Assembly (NCBI GenBank): GCA_947247005.1 | Contig: OX365962.1 | Span: forward strand, 5,243,201 to 5,307,200 | Direction: 5' to 3' | DNA from: Spisula solida | Lineage: Eukaryota > Mollusca > Bivalvia > Venerida > Mactridae | DNA length: 64,000 nucleotides | In this document: one piece after another, positions 10,750 to 22,835 of the stretch | Layout: every line of letters starts with the position of its first letter | Numbering within the stretch: position 1 is the stretch's first letter | Notes under the pieces: generated by a model | What the model saw: the letters and a program-made list of their open reading frames with translations, nothing else | The model's database searches: none | What the model was told of the DNA's origin: nothing | Translations under genes and position numbers: made by a program

Positions 10750-12318
10750 GGCCCATATTCACATGTCGGTCCTCCATTCCAACTCGACTTACACTAACCT
10801 AAGGTAGCCTCAAGTGTAGCTGGAGTGACGGTCGAGTTAGTGAAGGTCGAGTGGAGATTTGGTATTCACATGGGTAACTCGCCCTCGACTTTCCTGAGTG
10901 GGTGACCGTTATAATATTCGGTAAGATATTACACTGTACAAACAATCTGTGCTTTATTATTGAATTAGTTGGTTGGGTTTCGATGCATTTATCTAATATA
11001 CATGAATGTATACAAATGTACTAACAAAGTCAAACTATAATTTTGATGGTTTTTATGCTACATTCTTTATATTTCTTTTAACTCGCTCACATAAAACCTT
11101 CATTTGAATAATCACAAATAGAGAGTATGATTATTGTAAAGATAATAGTAGATCAGTTAACATAAAACTTCGATGTAATTAACGTTAAATGAACGTATAT
11201 ATTTTCAATGATATATTCCAAGAAAACATTTAATCAAGATAATGCGAACGAGTTTTAAATGAATAAAGGATGCTCATATCGAAGAAGACACCCTACCTAA
11301 TGTCTTATGTTTACGGCGTGAACTCAATATTAAATATCATATCACGTCAATATAAATTCCACCGACCGTCAAGCAGGTAATGTCATGTTAATAATTTAGA
11401 AGTCAAGAGGAGATGAATTCAGTTTACTTTTATAAGCAGCTTCACTGTCAGATGATTTTGTAAACTAATTACTACACATACATCGTTCAGACCGTTCCGG
11501 AGAAGCCCGACAACTAGAAAGCCATATTTCCTAGAATTTCACTTAATGAGCGACATGTATAAAAACATAATACCTATTATAGCTTATGCATGAACTTCTT
11601 TGTTTTAGGTTGATTATGAAACAAGTTGATACAACCTTGAACTAATATTAACCATTCTCGACACCTCATGCCCGAGTTCATTCATCGTCACGATGATATT
11701 GATATACATAAGAGAAGCCAGCTTTCGCTTATTATGCTAGACATCTTGCAATGGAAATTCTAATACCATTTCGTTTTTAGCAAGTAGTGACCCCGGATCG
11801 AACATGGGGCTTCCCGCACTCGAAGCGGACGCTCTAACAGCAGGCTATCGAGGCCGCACGTTGACTCATGAATGATTGCAAATAAGAAAAAAATAATGCA
11901 CATCATCGGTATGAGTTGCAAGTTTGTACGTTCTTTTTTTCATTCAAATAGTTCAGTCGTCTTCATATCAACACTGGGCGGAATTAACAATAATGATATG
12001 GCTAAGAATGAAAGCAATACAATTTCTATTATGCTCCATATATAAATAGCATTTATTTAACATCACGGTAAGATGACTAAATTTTAATTCCAGATACTAA
12101 TACACTTATTACAGTAACTGTATTTGTCGGAATAATATACATTCCATTGGGTGTGGTTGGAGTCAAACTCAAGTGGACGTTTCGCTCCCTCGAGTCAACT
12201 CCAGCTACACTTACCGTTCTAGTTAGGTCGAGTTTACACTCAAACGCACGGACGAAACGATAATTAAATATGGATTAACTCAGTGAGTGAGAGTGGAGGA
12301 GAAGATGTGAATATGGCC
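10750..12318. mobile_element. 1.57-kb TIR element (GGCCCATATTCACAT ends)
   Basis: The left end GGCCCATATTCACAT (10750-10764) is complementary to ATGTGAATATGGCC (12305-12318). Subterminal regions on both sides are rich in CTCGACT/AGTCGAG and CTCAAGTG motifs. No transposase frame is visible. A SINE lies inside at 11600-11858. The target duplication is not clear (CTTA versus CCTA). Confidence 0.6.
11600..11858 (-). mobile_element. tRNA-derived SINE, second copy
   Basis: Same family as 415-678: tail TTAGGTTGATTATGAAACAAG at the left, CATCTTGCAATGG (from CGTCTAGCAAGGG) in the body, head with GATCGAACATGGGGC (B-box complement) and GCTATCGAGG at 11842-11851. It is diverged and nested in the 1.57-kb TIR element. 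Confidence 0.75.
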
Positions 12319-12443
12319 CCTAGTCCCCGATTGGTTATATTTGGCTTTATATGATTATAAAAAGAATATGTTCTCAAACTGTATGCATCTATAATCAGTA
12401 TGATGTTTGTAAATATAGCGTTGTAGAGCGGGTCAATATATAA

Positions 12444-12807
12444 TAGTGAGGTTGAGAAAGGCAACGTGTAACGTGTACGTGTACGTGAATACTATTTTTG
12501 GGTATTTCGTCATCCAGGTATGTATAGTTTCTACAAGTAACGGACGTGTGACAGACGAAAATATCATGTGTACTACGTCACACAGGTATGCGTATGCACG
12601 GGAAACCCAAGATTTTCGCCGGTAGTCTCAGTGAGTTTATATAAACACTCATTATCGATTCACGAAGAAATCATGTTACAACTGCCTTGTGATGTTACAC
12701 GCACACGTTGTGTTTCGCAAGCCAATTTCAACTGCAACGCGTACGTATACATGTACGGGTAGCTACACGTACACGTAGTCGTACACGTTCGACTCGCAAC
12801 CTCTCTA
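12444..12807. mobile_element. Intact 364-bp copy of the TAGAGAGGTTG TIR element
   Basis: Left end TAGTGAGGTTG, right end GCAACCTCTCTA (12796-12807). The whole insert aligns in reverse orientation to the two halves of the split element 4801-4913 + 8147-8384, including the GTACATGTATACGTAC region and the TGTTACAACTGCC/GGCAGTTGTAACA junction. It is the uninterrupted reference for that element. Flanks are consistent with a TA target. Confidence 0.75.
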
Positions 12808-12811
12808 ATAT

Positions 12812-13970
12812 TATGCCCCCATCTTAGACGAGGGGGCATATTGCTTTGCACATGTTGGTCGTTCGGTCGGTCGGTAGGTCAAATGCTTTTCTTTCAATAA
12901 CCAGATAACGCTTTGCCCCTGGATCCTTAAACTTTACATTTAGGTTGGTCATCAACAGTAGATGACCCCTATGGATCTTGAGGTGAGTTGGTCAAATGTC
13001 AAACAAGGCGTTTGCGACTTTTACCATTTTTGACTATTGGGCTGCCATGTGGACATACACTCATTAAAAGTTATAAGTACACCAACTTGTTAGGCATGTA
13101 TCTTTTTTATTATACATGATAGCTTATTAATATTTTGCATGTGTTCATGCGAGTAGTAAAACCACAATATCCGATAATTGGATATTTGTATTTGGCTTGG
13201 TGTAAGCAGTGAACCGTGAATTCTCAAAATGCAGAAAAATGCACGTGCACAACACTGTGTATTGTACAATGTCTAGAAATGTTGATTACACATTGTCCGG
13301 CAATACCAAAACCTCAAAAAACATGGAATCTTAAGAATTCTGAATACAGAAAGAACAAGAGGTGTTTGTAAAATATGCATGTCTCATGACAACCGAATAG
13401 CCATGTATACTTAAGGCCATCCCGACCTTGACCTTTGACCTATTGACCTACAAATTTGTAGAAGTCTTCTCTTTATAACAAGCAACCAGTCTGTGAAGTT
13501 TTACTATCTTAAGCTTCACCGTTCTTACATTGTGGATCAGAAACCGTTGTGTATTCGAAGGTCATGGTAATTTTGACCTTTGAACCATAGCGACCTCAAA
13601 TTCAATGGTGGTCATCTACTGATGATGAACGACCTCCACTTAAAGTTTCTGGGCTCTAGGTCCGTTCGTTCTGGAGTTATTAATCGTAAAACATTTAGTC
13701 TACCAACCGACCGATAGACATGCATGTGTTAAGTAATAAACCCCACATCTTCGATACTGAGACATAAACTACTTCACTACATGTGTAAACATAATAACTT
13801 TAAAATAAACATAAAATCATGCATGTTGTAGATCTAAATTGTGTAATTTTTCCAGCTAGAAGCAAAATGATATACACTATTTGCATGTATCGCTATTTAC
13901 TGTGTTGGTGTACTTATAACTTTTAATGAGTGTACGTGTTTTACAGACATCTCTCTTGTTTTTATGCATG
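12812..13970 (+). mobile_element. Hairpin-headed dispersed repeat (TATGCCCCC type), interrupted
   Basis: Begins with a perfect 9-bp stem TATGCCCCC (12812-12820) / GGGGGCATA (12832-12840), followed by GGTCGGTCGGTAGGTC. It continues to GGACATA at 13057 and resumes at 13935 with CGTGTTTTACAGACATCTCTC. A TA-flanked element occupies 13058-13932. A piece of the same repeat type in reverse orientation lies inside that element (about 13390-13760). Confidence 0.65.
13058..13932. mobile_element. 875-bp element with 29-bp perfect TIRs and TA target
   Basis: The left 29 bases (13058-13086, beginning CACTCATTAAAAG) are the exact reverse complement of 13904-13932. TA flanks both sides (13056-13057, 13933-13934), as for Tc1/mariner-type transposition. 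No transposase is seen, so it is non-autonomous. Confidence 0.85.
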
Positions 13971-14900
13971 CGATGTTTGTTTATGAAATTGCGCTTTTTT
14001 GCTTTTGGACATTTGGATACATTACAAAGTTCCATGTCTCGAGGCATAGAACTTCTTTCACAATTGATATAAAAATAAAAGAAATAATGACAATGCTAAA
14101 ACGTATTACATTTTGTTTGTATTATGTTACACTTTGCAATGACACTCGTTTTACTTAAAAAGAGAAAACAAAGTTACCAATGTCCGAGGGCTGCTTTCAG
14201 CAGTTCAGCCGCTCAGCCACCCTTTGACATTTTAACTTCCCCTGGTCATTGGGCTACCATGGAAACCTGCGTTCGAGTCTCTGTGGTAGGTATGCAGCCA
14301 ACATCGATCTGTGGCGCCCAGGACTATCGAAAATGTTCAGACACAGCCTCACAGGTACCAATTCACAACTTGCTCGAGTGGATCATGTGTGTTATTCTTG
14401 CTCAGAGAACTTGAACAGTGGTCCAGACGGGGATTGAACCCGGGACCTCTCGATCTCGATGCGTGCGCCCTATATGATAAGATGTAGTTCTTGTAAATAT
14501 TTCTGTTCCCTCTGCATAATAATGTTGGGGCATGTTTTGTGTGTTGTTATTTTGTTTTGAGCGTTTTATATTAAATTGCATACAGCCGATGTTTGTACTA
14601 CTTTTTTAAAAAATAGATGTATAGAATAAAACCTATTGCGTCGTCCATGTATTTAAGGGTAAGCCATTGCAGCTGTTTGGACATGCATAAATTGTCATTA
14701 TTGTGTCCAACTCGATGTCAAAGTGGTTGAGGATCCGCTTCTAGTGCGAGAGGTGTCGGCCGTAAGGACTCCCCGTACATATAGTCAGAGTTGTTTATCC
14801 ATGTATCAGCCTGTTAAGGGTGTGGTGTGATGTGCAGCCATTTTGGGACTGATGGCGATAGCCGCCGTTTGTTCTCATTGTTAACAGTACGAGTTTAAAT
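13970..14900. other. Non-coding spacer with a B-box remnant
   Basis: Only small chance ORFs. At 14436-14450 GGGATTGAACCCGGGACC is a B-box complement of an eroded SINE head on the minus strand. Nothing else supported. Confidence 0.4.
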
Positions 14901-14904
14901 CCCA

Positions 14905-14990
14905 CCAAGTGCGCCGGCCGAGAATCGAATCTGTAGGTTCCTCGTGATCCGCGGTAGAAGCGTTATCCGCTCGACCACTGTTTACCCTAA
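14905..14990 (-). mobile_element. tRNA-like sequence left of the satellite
   Basis: Minus strand reads GTGGTCGAGCGGATAACGC (A-box like) and AGATTCGATTCTCGG (B-box like) with an extended variable region as in Ser/Leu tRNAs. The acceptor stem is not convincing, so it is a SINE head rather than a gene. Confidence 0.5.
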
Positions 14991-15055
14991 TGTGTGGGTT
15001 TTGTTGTTTGCGTAGTGCTTGGTCATTCTGTTTTATCCCTGCCTAATTGGCCACT

Positions 15056-16400
15056 GACCACCGGCTTCGAGTGTACATGTGACCACCGGCTTCAAGTGTG
15101 ATACAAGGAACGCGCTGACATCACGTGCCCGGTGTATAATGACCACCGGCTTCAAGTGTGATACAAGGAACGCGCTGACATAACGTGCCCGGTGTATAAT
15201 GACCACCGGCTTCGAGTGTGATACAAGGAACGCGCTGACATCACGTGCCCGGTGTATAATGACCACCGGCTTCGAGTGTGATACAAGGAACGCGCTGACA
15301 TCACGTGCCCGGTGTATAATGACCACCGGCTTCGAGTGTGATACAAGGAACGCGCTGACATAACGTGCCCGGTGTATAATGACCACCGGCTTCGAATGTG
15401 ATACAAGGAACGCGCTGACATAACGTACCCGGTGTATAATGACCACCGGCTTCGAGTGTGATACAAGGAACGCGCTGACGTCACATGCCCGGTGTATAAT
15501 GACCACCGGCTTCGAGTGTGATACAAGGAACGCGCTGACATCACGTGCCCGGTGTATAATGACCACCGGCTTCGAGTGTGATACAAGGAACGCGCTGACA
15601 TCACGTGCCCGGTGTATAATGACCACCGGCTTCGAGTGTGATACAAGGAACGCGCTGACATCACGTGCCCGGTGTATAATGACCACCGGCTTCGAGTGTG
15701 ATACAAGGAACGCGCTGACATAACGTGCCCGGTGTATAATGACCACCGGCTTCGAGTGTGATACAAGGAACGCGCTGACATAACGTACCCGGTGTATAAT
15801 GACCACCGGCTTCGAGTGTGATACAAGGAACGCGCTGACGTCACATGCCCGGTGTATAATGACCACCGGCTTCGAGTGTGATACAAGGAACGCGCTGACA
15901 TCACGTGCCCGGTGTTTAATGACCACCGGCTTCGAGTGTGATACAAGGAACGCGCTGACATCGCGTGCCCGGTGTATAATGACCACCGGCTTCGAGTGTG
16001 ATACAAGGAACGCGCTGACATCACGTGCCCGGTGTATAATGACCACCGGCTTCGAGTGTGATACAAGGAACGCGCTGACATCACGTGCCCGGTGTATAAT
16101 GACCACCGGCTTCGAGTGTGATACAAGGAACGCGCTGACATCACGTGCCCGGTGTATAATGACCACCGGCTTCGAGTGTGATACAAGGAACGCGCTGACA
16201 TAACGTGCCCGGTGTATAATGACCACCGGCTTCGAGTGTGATACAAGGAATACGCTGACATAACGTGCCCGGTGTATAATGACCACCGGCTTCGAGTGTG
16301 ATACAAGGAACGCGCTGACATAACGTGCCCGGTGTATAATGACCACCGGCTTCGAGTGTGATACAAGGAATACGCTGACATAACGTGCCCGGTGTATAGC
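15056..16400. repeat. 60-bp satellite, 22 units, with 6-unit higher-order repeat
   Basis: Twenty-two near-identical 60-bp units start at 15081 and recur every 60 bp to 16400, after a partial unit at 15056-15080. The unit contains ACCACCGGCTTCGAGTGTG, ATACAAGGAACGCGCTGACA and TCACGTGCCCGGTGTATAA. Variants TAACGTGCCC, TAACGTACCC and TCACATGCCC are ordered so that 15301-15660 repeats as 15661-16020. Because 60 is divisible by 3, frames stay open for over 400 codons on the minus strand. The encoded 20-residue repeats in several frames argue against a protein. Confidence 0.97.
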
Positions 16401-16477
16401 ATAGATGCACGCGAGACTATCTATGTATGTCCAACCAGTTCATCTCTAGTTGGGTGGTAAACACTGAAAACCTATAT

Positions 16478-16545
16478 GAGATTCGAACCAGGGACCTCCA
16501 GATTGGTAGTCGTCGAGGGCGGTAACCACCGAGTCTCGGCCACCG
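16478..16545 (-). mobile_element. tRNA-like sequence right of the satellite
   Basis: Minus strand reads GGTGGCCGAGACTCGGTGG (A-box like) and CCTGGTTCGAATCTC (B-box). It has the same orientation as the tRNA-like sequence at 14905-14990, so the satellite is bracketed by two SINE-type heads. Confidence 0.5.
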
Positions 16546-16549
16546 TTCC

Positions 16550-18295
16550 GTTGATGTGTGTTATATTTATCTATAATATAATAATATATAGTGGAGAAGT
16601 TGTCTTGCCCTGGGTATAATAATACAAAACACACTGACGATATTATAACTATGCGAGTATATAATAAGTTAGGGAATTTATATGTATATTGTATTTGAAC
16701 TATTATTTGACCGCACATGACAAAGTCCGTTTTACCTTGTTGAGTCTACAATTGCGCTAAATACATTAAATACCTATATAGGAATATATATTGACCTCAA
16801 CCAGGGCCAAAAACGAAATCGAATACAGTTGCATGTGTAGTTTGTAGTTTAAATAATTCAGATATCCCTAACCTAAATATTTTACTCTACTAGCATCAAA
16901 TTTTAAATGCAAACAAATGTTGATGTGATATTAACAATATATGGGCTTGATGCGGCTTGTTTCAATGATTAAGAGTGTGGTTTTGTGCTTTAAAGTGTTG
17001 TGCACGGCATCGGAAATGTGTTAAAATACAATGTATCTGCTCCAGTGCGGCCATCCATAGCGTAACAACCTCTTATACGTAACATGTTTTTTCTTCCCAA
17101 AAGTTACTGTTTACTATACATTTTACGTCTTCAGAACAACAACCTCTGTACAAAAACAAGACTTTGTGTCTCCCGATGGGTATTGCTCTAGAGAAGTTGT
17201 ACTGTACTCATCGAGGCTGAGACTATCATCGGCAACCTATACCATGAATAGTGCGGAGAATTTGACACAAACCTCGACCTTCTATTAGCATATTAATTTA
17301 ACAGCTGCAATATATTCTATATGTCTATATTTATAATCCCGATGTATGTTTTCATAAGACCGGGAGGATCACGAAGAACGCAATTCTAAAGGACCGACAT
17401 TGCACGATTTGCTCACGGAAATTTATATATTCAATACAAAAACCTTGTAATTTCACACATAAAGGTCAGGATCAAGTCAAATTATCCATGCTATTTAACC
17501 CTGTTTGAATAGCAGCTTATATCGATCGCCTCATAAACAAATGAACAGAAAATCAAACAATTATTTTTACAACAGCCTTGTCGTCACATGGTTACATGTT
17601 GAAGGCGCTGTCTCAGTTAACCAATAACTTTCTTTGTTTTGACACGTGATATAAACATTGAACCTGGGGGCGCTGTCTCTCTTGTCCAATGGATTGACGT
17701 CAAGATGACACACCTCCACGTTAACTGCACCAGAAGACCCTGAAGGCTTGATCGTGATGATGCAACATAGGTAGATGAAATATTTCATCAGCAAATATTG
17801 ACTATATTATCTATACACCAATCTATGAATAAACGTTCTCAATTGTGACCTTTGTATAAATCTACGTATAGCTCGCCGGAGAAATCTCTAGCACGATCAA
17901 TAAATAAACCTGGATAACATAAACACTGCACAGGCAACTGACCGTTTGTTATCACTGGAGATGGAACGAATACAATGTACATGCATTAAAAATGATTATG
18001 CACTTAATTGAAGAAAAATGGTCACTCAAAATGCACTTCATTTTCATTTTTATTTTATACAATTGCTAGTGTATATCGACGGACTGTATATGTATTATTG
18101 TATAGTACGGAACTATCAACCTTTCTCTTACGCTCCCTTAGGATACTTGAACATTTCCTATCTGTAATAAATTAATAATATTCAAAAAGTATGCATGATG
18201 TATCCCATGGTAACTTAATTTATGACCACTCTGTGAACGAACCCATCGAAACTGGTCGTTTTATAAAGCTAGTCTTATGTTTTGTATTAAGGGTT
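16550..18295. other. AT-rich intergenic region
   Basis: I see no supported gene. A 75-codon minus-strand frame (17794-17567) starts with a signal-peptide-like stretch, but its DNA has a repeated GAGACAGCGCC motif and no homology that I recognise. Confidence 0.4.
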
Positions 18296-18412
18296 TCTAT
18301 GTGGCAACGGATAACATCCGAAATGAGGCGTCGAGAGTGATTTAAATCTATAAGTTAGAAAAATTGGTTTCACAATCGACCTTAAATAAATCAGTATAAA
18401 TTATTTTACATC
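18296..18412 (+). mobile_element. 5'-truncated SINE fragment
   Basis: The plus strand reads GAGGCGTCGAGAGTGATTTA and GGTTTCACAATCGACCTTAAA, the 3' half of the SINE at 415-678 in the opposite orientation. The tRNA head is missing. A separate head scrap (GACTCGAAGCGGTCGCTCGA) is at 18570-18590. Confidence 0.65.
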
Positions 18413-18414
18413 AA

Positions 18415-21400
18415 TACGAACTTTATAACAATATTGATTACAGCGTAACCTTTACATAGCACACAGCCAATAGAAGACGTCGAGTATGGCTGTTGTGAAG
18501 AGGTTATTGTTATGTAGATGCCTTACTGTAAAATCACATCATTTCGCGGGCATTTAATTTTGAACCTAGGACTCGAAGCGGTCGCTCGACCACTAGTATA
18601 TTAGTAAACACGGTTTAAAATCAAATTATCCTTGTTTTAAATTATCGTGAAAGTACAATTGGTTATGAGGCGGAAAATTTGAGATGCCTAGCTGTCCCCC
18701 CGGATCTAGTGAATATAATAGACTGTTTGTCATAAACGGTCGTTTCCTTCTTCGATTTATTCTTCACCTCGAAGTTAATTAAAACTATTCTGCATGTATA
18801 TCCTTCAGTGTATAACTGGTTCATGAGGCTACAAACAAACCTTCGCAACATATTTCCCATATCTTCCTGAATAAATAATGTACTCAAGAAACTAGTAATA
18901 TATTTACAACGCCCTATTCAAACCGGTAGCGACTGGTCATTCTATCATAGTTCAACTGTAATACACAAAAATGATGATGAAATCGAACTAGAGTTACCTT
19001 CCCTCACGCTATATATTTCCTCACGCCATAGAAATTCTAAGATTATTCTAACAGAAGCGTGCAAGCGAGACGGCAGTCATTTAGAAACGCATAAAATACT
19101 TGTTAACATTAAGATTCATGAAGCACGAAATATTTATATCATTAAATGATTATATATATTTCAAAAAGTCACGTGATCGTTTTATTTTGAGAAATGGGAA
19201 TCAACGACAAGAAAGAAGTCGGAACGGGCGAAATAATGTAAGTATTTTGTTTCTTATCAATTATAACGTGGAAAAATGCTTTTGTTAGAATAAATTAGTT
19301 AAAATATTTTATTTTTGTTATTCAGGTTTCATAAAACCTTAGGTGGTATGATGTTTTTGTTTGGAATAAAATAGTTAAAATATATATTACTTGAATAAGG
19401 TTTTTGTTTTGGGCGGATCTGCGCTTGTTTAGTTGGGCATTGTGTCTGTATGTGTTTCATGTTTCCTGTACTCGGTTGGTTCAGTTGGGCATTGTGCTTT
19501 GTGTGTTTTTAATGTTTTCTGTGCTCGGCTGGTTAAGTTGAGTGCTGCCTTCCCTGTCTGACTTAATATAATCTTTTTTAATACAGATTAAGGCTAAACA
19601 ATATATTGATTTTTTAGGCTAAATCTATATTAAACCTAAATTATTCAAGTAAAACAGGAACGAAATAATAAAACTATGTTGCTTCTATTTTATTTACTGC
19701 CCTAATTAACTATAAAGAAGTGAACTTATATGTTTGTGTTTTGTTTTAAATAAAAAAGTTAAAATTGATCAATATTTCTTTAATTTAGGCAAAACCTTAT
19801 TAAATATAAAGATGCTTAATATATAGTTTGCGTAAACAATTTTGTACAGATGGCAATTCGCGAATAGTTCGTATTTACTAACACAAGTTTCAAAAGGAGT
19901 GTTAAATTTAACTTTTTTCAATTTTTTAAATCCTTGTATGCATGTTTTCCATATAAACTATGAGACTACGAATTATTCTAATTAAATCACCGACTGCATG
20001 CTAAACAAAAGTATTTTGAATAAAATGATGGTTTTAAATTTCTATAAAGCCTACGATAGTAAGTTTAGTCGGGGTATGATTAACTATTTATACTAATTAA
20101 CAAACGTAATAGGGTTGAAATCATTTTCTGGATTTACTTGTTTGGTGGCATTTAAATAATATTTGTAGGTTTCATCACATTATATTACAACTGGAGTAGG
20201 TATGCTCGAGTTATATGATGCATTGCTAATAAGCATTAAGTTTACGAAATCGAGCTGTTTACGCACGTTATATTGGGGTAGTTACTTCTATTTTCGTACA
20301 AGACTTGAAAAGTAAATTTAATTTGAACTTAATAATTCATTCGTGGTTTATGGACGTCTACTCACACAAGCATATTTTTTATAATACTTTATGTGCATGT
20401 ACTTGCAAATTGTACAATCATTATGTTATTATAATCGTGATTATATGCCTGAAATGGCCCATGATTGGAGAATAAATTCTATTCTATTCTTAACGTTGCG
20501 CTAATAAGCCCTGAAAATGATTGTCTTGACTTTGATGTGAAATTAATTATGGGTTCGTTGGTTCTTTAAAATGACGTGAGAGATTTAAGAACCTACTTTT
20601 CAAATCCATTCAAATGTAAACTGTGACACGTAGCAACTGGTGATTTTCAAGTCATCGTTTAAGATCACTGCGTACATAGCATATCAAGCAGTATTCGAAG
20701 CATGGCAAATGATGCTGTTAAAGTAGTCTTTATTGCGTATTGTAAATATTTAATGCAAAGTAACTTAGGTGTACAGTTATACCCAAGGACAATGAAAAAG
20801 AATGTGTGCATGTAATATGCTCAGCTTGGTTTAAAGTGGATGTAACAGTAATAATTCAGTATGTTTGCTGTTGCAACAATGTATGAATGTTTGCATGTGG
20901 AAGCCGATTAGCAAATATTATTTTGCAAAAACTGGTGTGGTCAAACTAACTGTCCGCCGTATCCTTATCAAAACAGGCCACACCCAAAACCAATAGAACG
21001 CATTAATGCGGTTAATCATTATCACAAAACTATTAAATCCCTCTTTTGAAATGTGCCTTCACTCGAAGCCGAATGTCAAGTTGGCCAATTATGCAGGGAT
21101 AAAACCGAATGACCATGTACTAAGACTGTCCAAAAAATAACTTTTATCGTCTTTTCGTGTGATGCAATAATACCTCTATAATGCGACCACCAACAGAGCA
21201 TTATATTGAATTGGTCTTTATACAGAGATTGAATAAGAAAAAATGAATGCAGTTTTGAAAAGTTGTGTGTATTATTTAGGTGGTCTCGTTATTGAAATTG
21301 TATGTTGAGGCTAGTTGTCCAAAACGATTTAATTTCCTATGTCACTAGTATAATTTATTTATTCTCATGTCTATCTACCAGTTTTTATTTTGGAAAACTC

Positions 21401-21838
21401 CACCTTTCCAGCAATACACACTTGTAACAAATAGATGAAAACTTTCATGGATGTGTTTTTTCAACCGATCGTGTGTTAGTTTATGAATATGGTATGTTAC
21501 AATATAATAATGTACCTAACATTTACGTCAATATTTTATAAGTTGCTCATTCTGTTTCAAAAGCGAAATAATAAATGATGCAACAACATGTGTCAGTACT
21601 TATTGGCCTGTAAATACGAACAATGATGTATGCTTCAAATGTTTGCCTAAAGTTATACACCTACGTAAAACTGTGCACATGTCAAAACAAATTATTCTAC
21701 TCGTTTATAAAAGACTCAATCACTGTGAAATTTGATAGTCGGAAGTGTAATAAATATCTACGAAGAATACTTAAATCTATACATAAACAACTTTTGTTTA
21801 CGACTGACTAGATATAGTACTGTGTCCTGGTTTGCGCT
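18415..21838. other. Intergenic region with repeat scraps
   Basis: No supported gene. Contents noted: a MITE start at 18521 (TTACTGTAAAATC); an imperfect duplication around GTTGGGCATTGTG at about 19430-19560; a LINE 3' tail (GAGAATAAATTCTATTCTATTC) at 20469-20490; and an inverted relative of the 60-bp satellite flank at 21061-21122. Confidence 0.5.
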
Positions 21839-21839
21839 C

Positions 21840-22587
21840 ACGAATCAGCTGTTATTCGCATAAGGAAGGTCACGGTCGATGATTGGCGGTTAGCCAATCA
21901 GAAGCGAGTATTATCGACACACCCTTTATTGACGTACATGTACATAGAAACAGCTGGGGAATAAAATACAATAAAAAAACCTTTTAACATTTGACACAAA
22001 AAGCAGACATATTTTTATGATATAATTATTTAAGCCACGCAATCATAATTTTATTTATAGTGTTTTTATGATATTATAATGCATACTTATCTACTGTATA
22101 AGCCACGTCTAAATGTGGATTTGCGGTTAATATACATATTTAGGCCAGGCTTATTTTATAATTGACTTTGTACTTACCTGTATATAATGAATACCGACAC
22201 ACGTTGCCTATAGGTAAGAGTTTCCCAAACTAATGTAGGGAAGGGTAAAACAGTATGGAAGGTAGGGATAGATAACCGCATTATTGATACGTATTGGCCA
22301 TCTGAATACGATCATTATAGTCATATCTCGTTATCTCGTACTCGCTTACATCGAAGTTTCCATTATGTCGACAAAAAAAAGTCCCGATTTCCCCCTTCTT
22401 TGTCTTGAAGTTCTTCGCAATCTCGATTGTTTAAGGACCCAGTTAACTATTTCGCACCTTATAAAGTATAGTGTACTCGAATAATGTTATAGAACGTTTA
22501 CATAATTTTTGATTACAGTTGATGATAATAAAAAATACAATAACATTTTTTATATAACGCAGGCTAGCTACACAGTTTTCTGAAAAG
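21840..22587 (+). promoter_or_regulatory. Candidate PEPCK promoter and 5' UTR
   Basis: A perfect inverted pair of CCAAT boxes, GATTGGC (21881-21887) and GCCAATC (21893-21899), sits near AGGTCA (21867-21872), a CAGCTG E-box and TTGACGTAC. A TATATAA occurs near 22178. A strong donor-like TATAG|GTAAGAG near 22212 and acceptor-like AACGCAG at 22557-22563 could frame a 5' UTR intron. The start codon context is AAAAGATGT. All of this is motif reading; no transcript evidence is available. Confidence 0.3.
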
Positions 22588-22835
22588 ATGTCGGTTCCAT
22601 TGGCTAACCTTCCTACCAGATCTACTGCGCCTGCGCAACAGTGGACCGGAAGTATACTGTACGGAAACCTTAACCAACTTCCGGTTAAAGTTCAGAACTA
22701 TGTGCACGAGAAAGCGAATATTTGTCAACCGGATGACATCCATATATGTGACGGATCGGAGAAAGAAAGAGACTTGTTGTTATATCTCCTACAGAAAGAT
22801 GGGACTGTAAAGCCCCTTAGAAAACACGAAAATTG
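22588..22835 (+). CDS. PCK1: PEPCK exon 1
   Basis: Starts ATG in good context, encodes residues 1-82 plus two bases of Cys83. Contains [14 protein letters not shown], a conserved N-terminal PEPCK block. Donor TTG|GTAAGA. Confidence 0.95.

Noticed and set aside
15033..16402. Open frames of 437 and 416 codons on the minus strand, and shorter ones on the plus strand, through the 60-bp array
   Set aside because: A 60-bp unit is divisible by three, so any stop-free unit stays open. Several frames on both strands are open with unrelated 20-residue repeats.
17567..17794. Minus-strand 75-codon frame with signal-peptide-like start and a KR site (secreted peptide?)
   Set aside because: Contains a repeated GAGACAGCGCC motif in the DNA, no family recognised, no supporting splice or promoter context.
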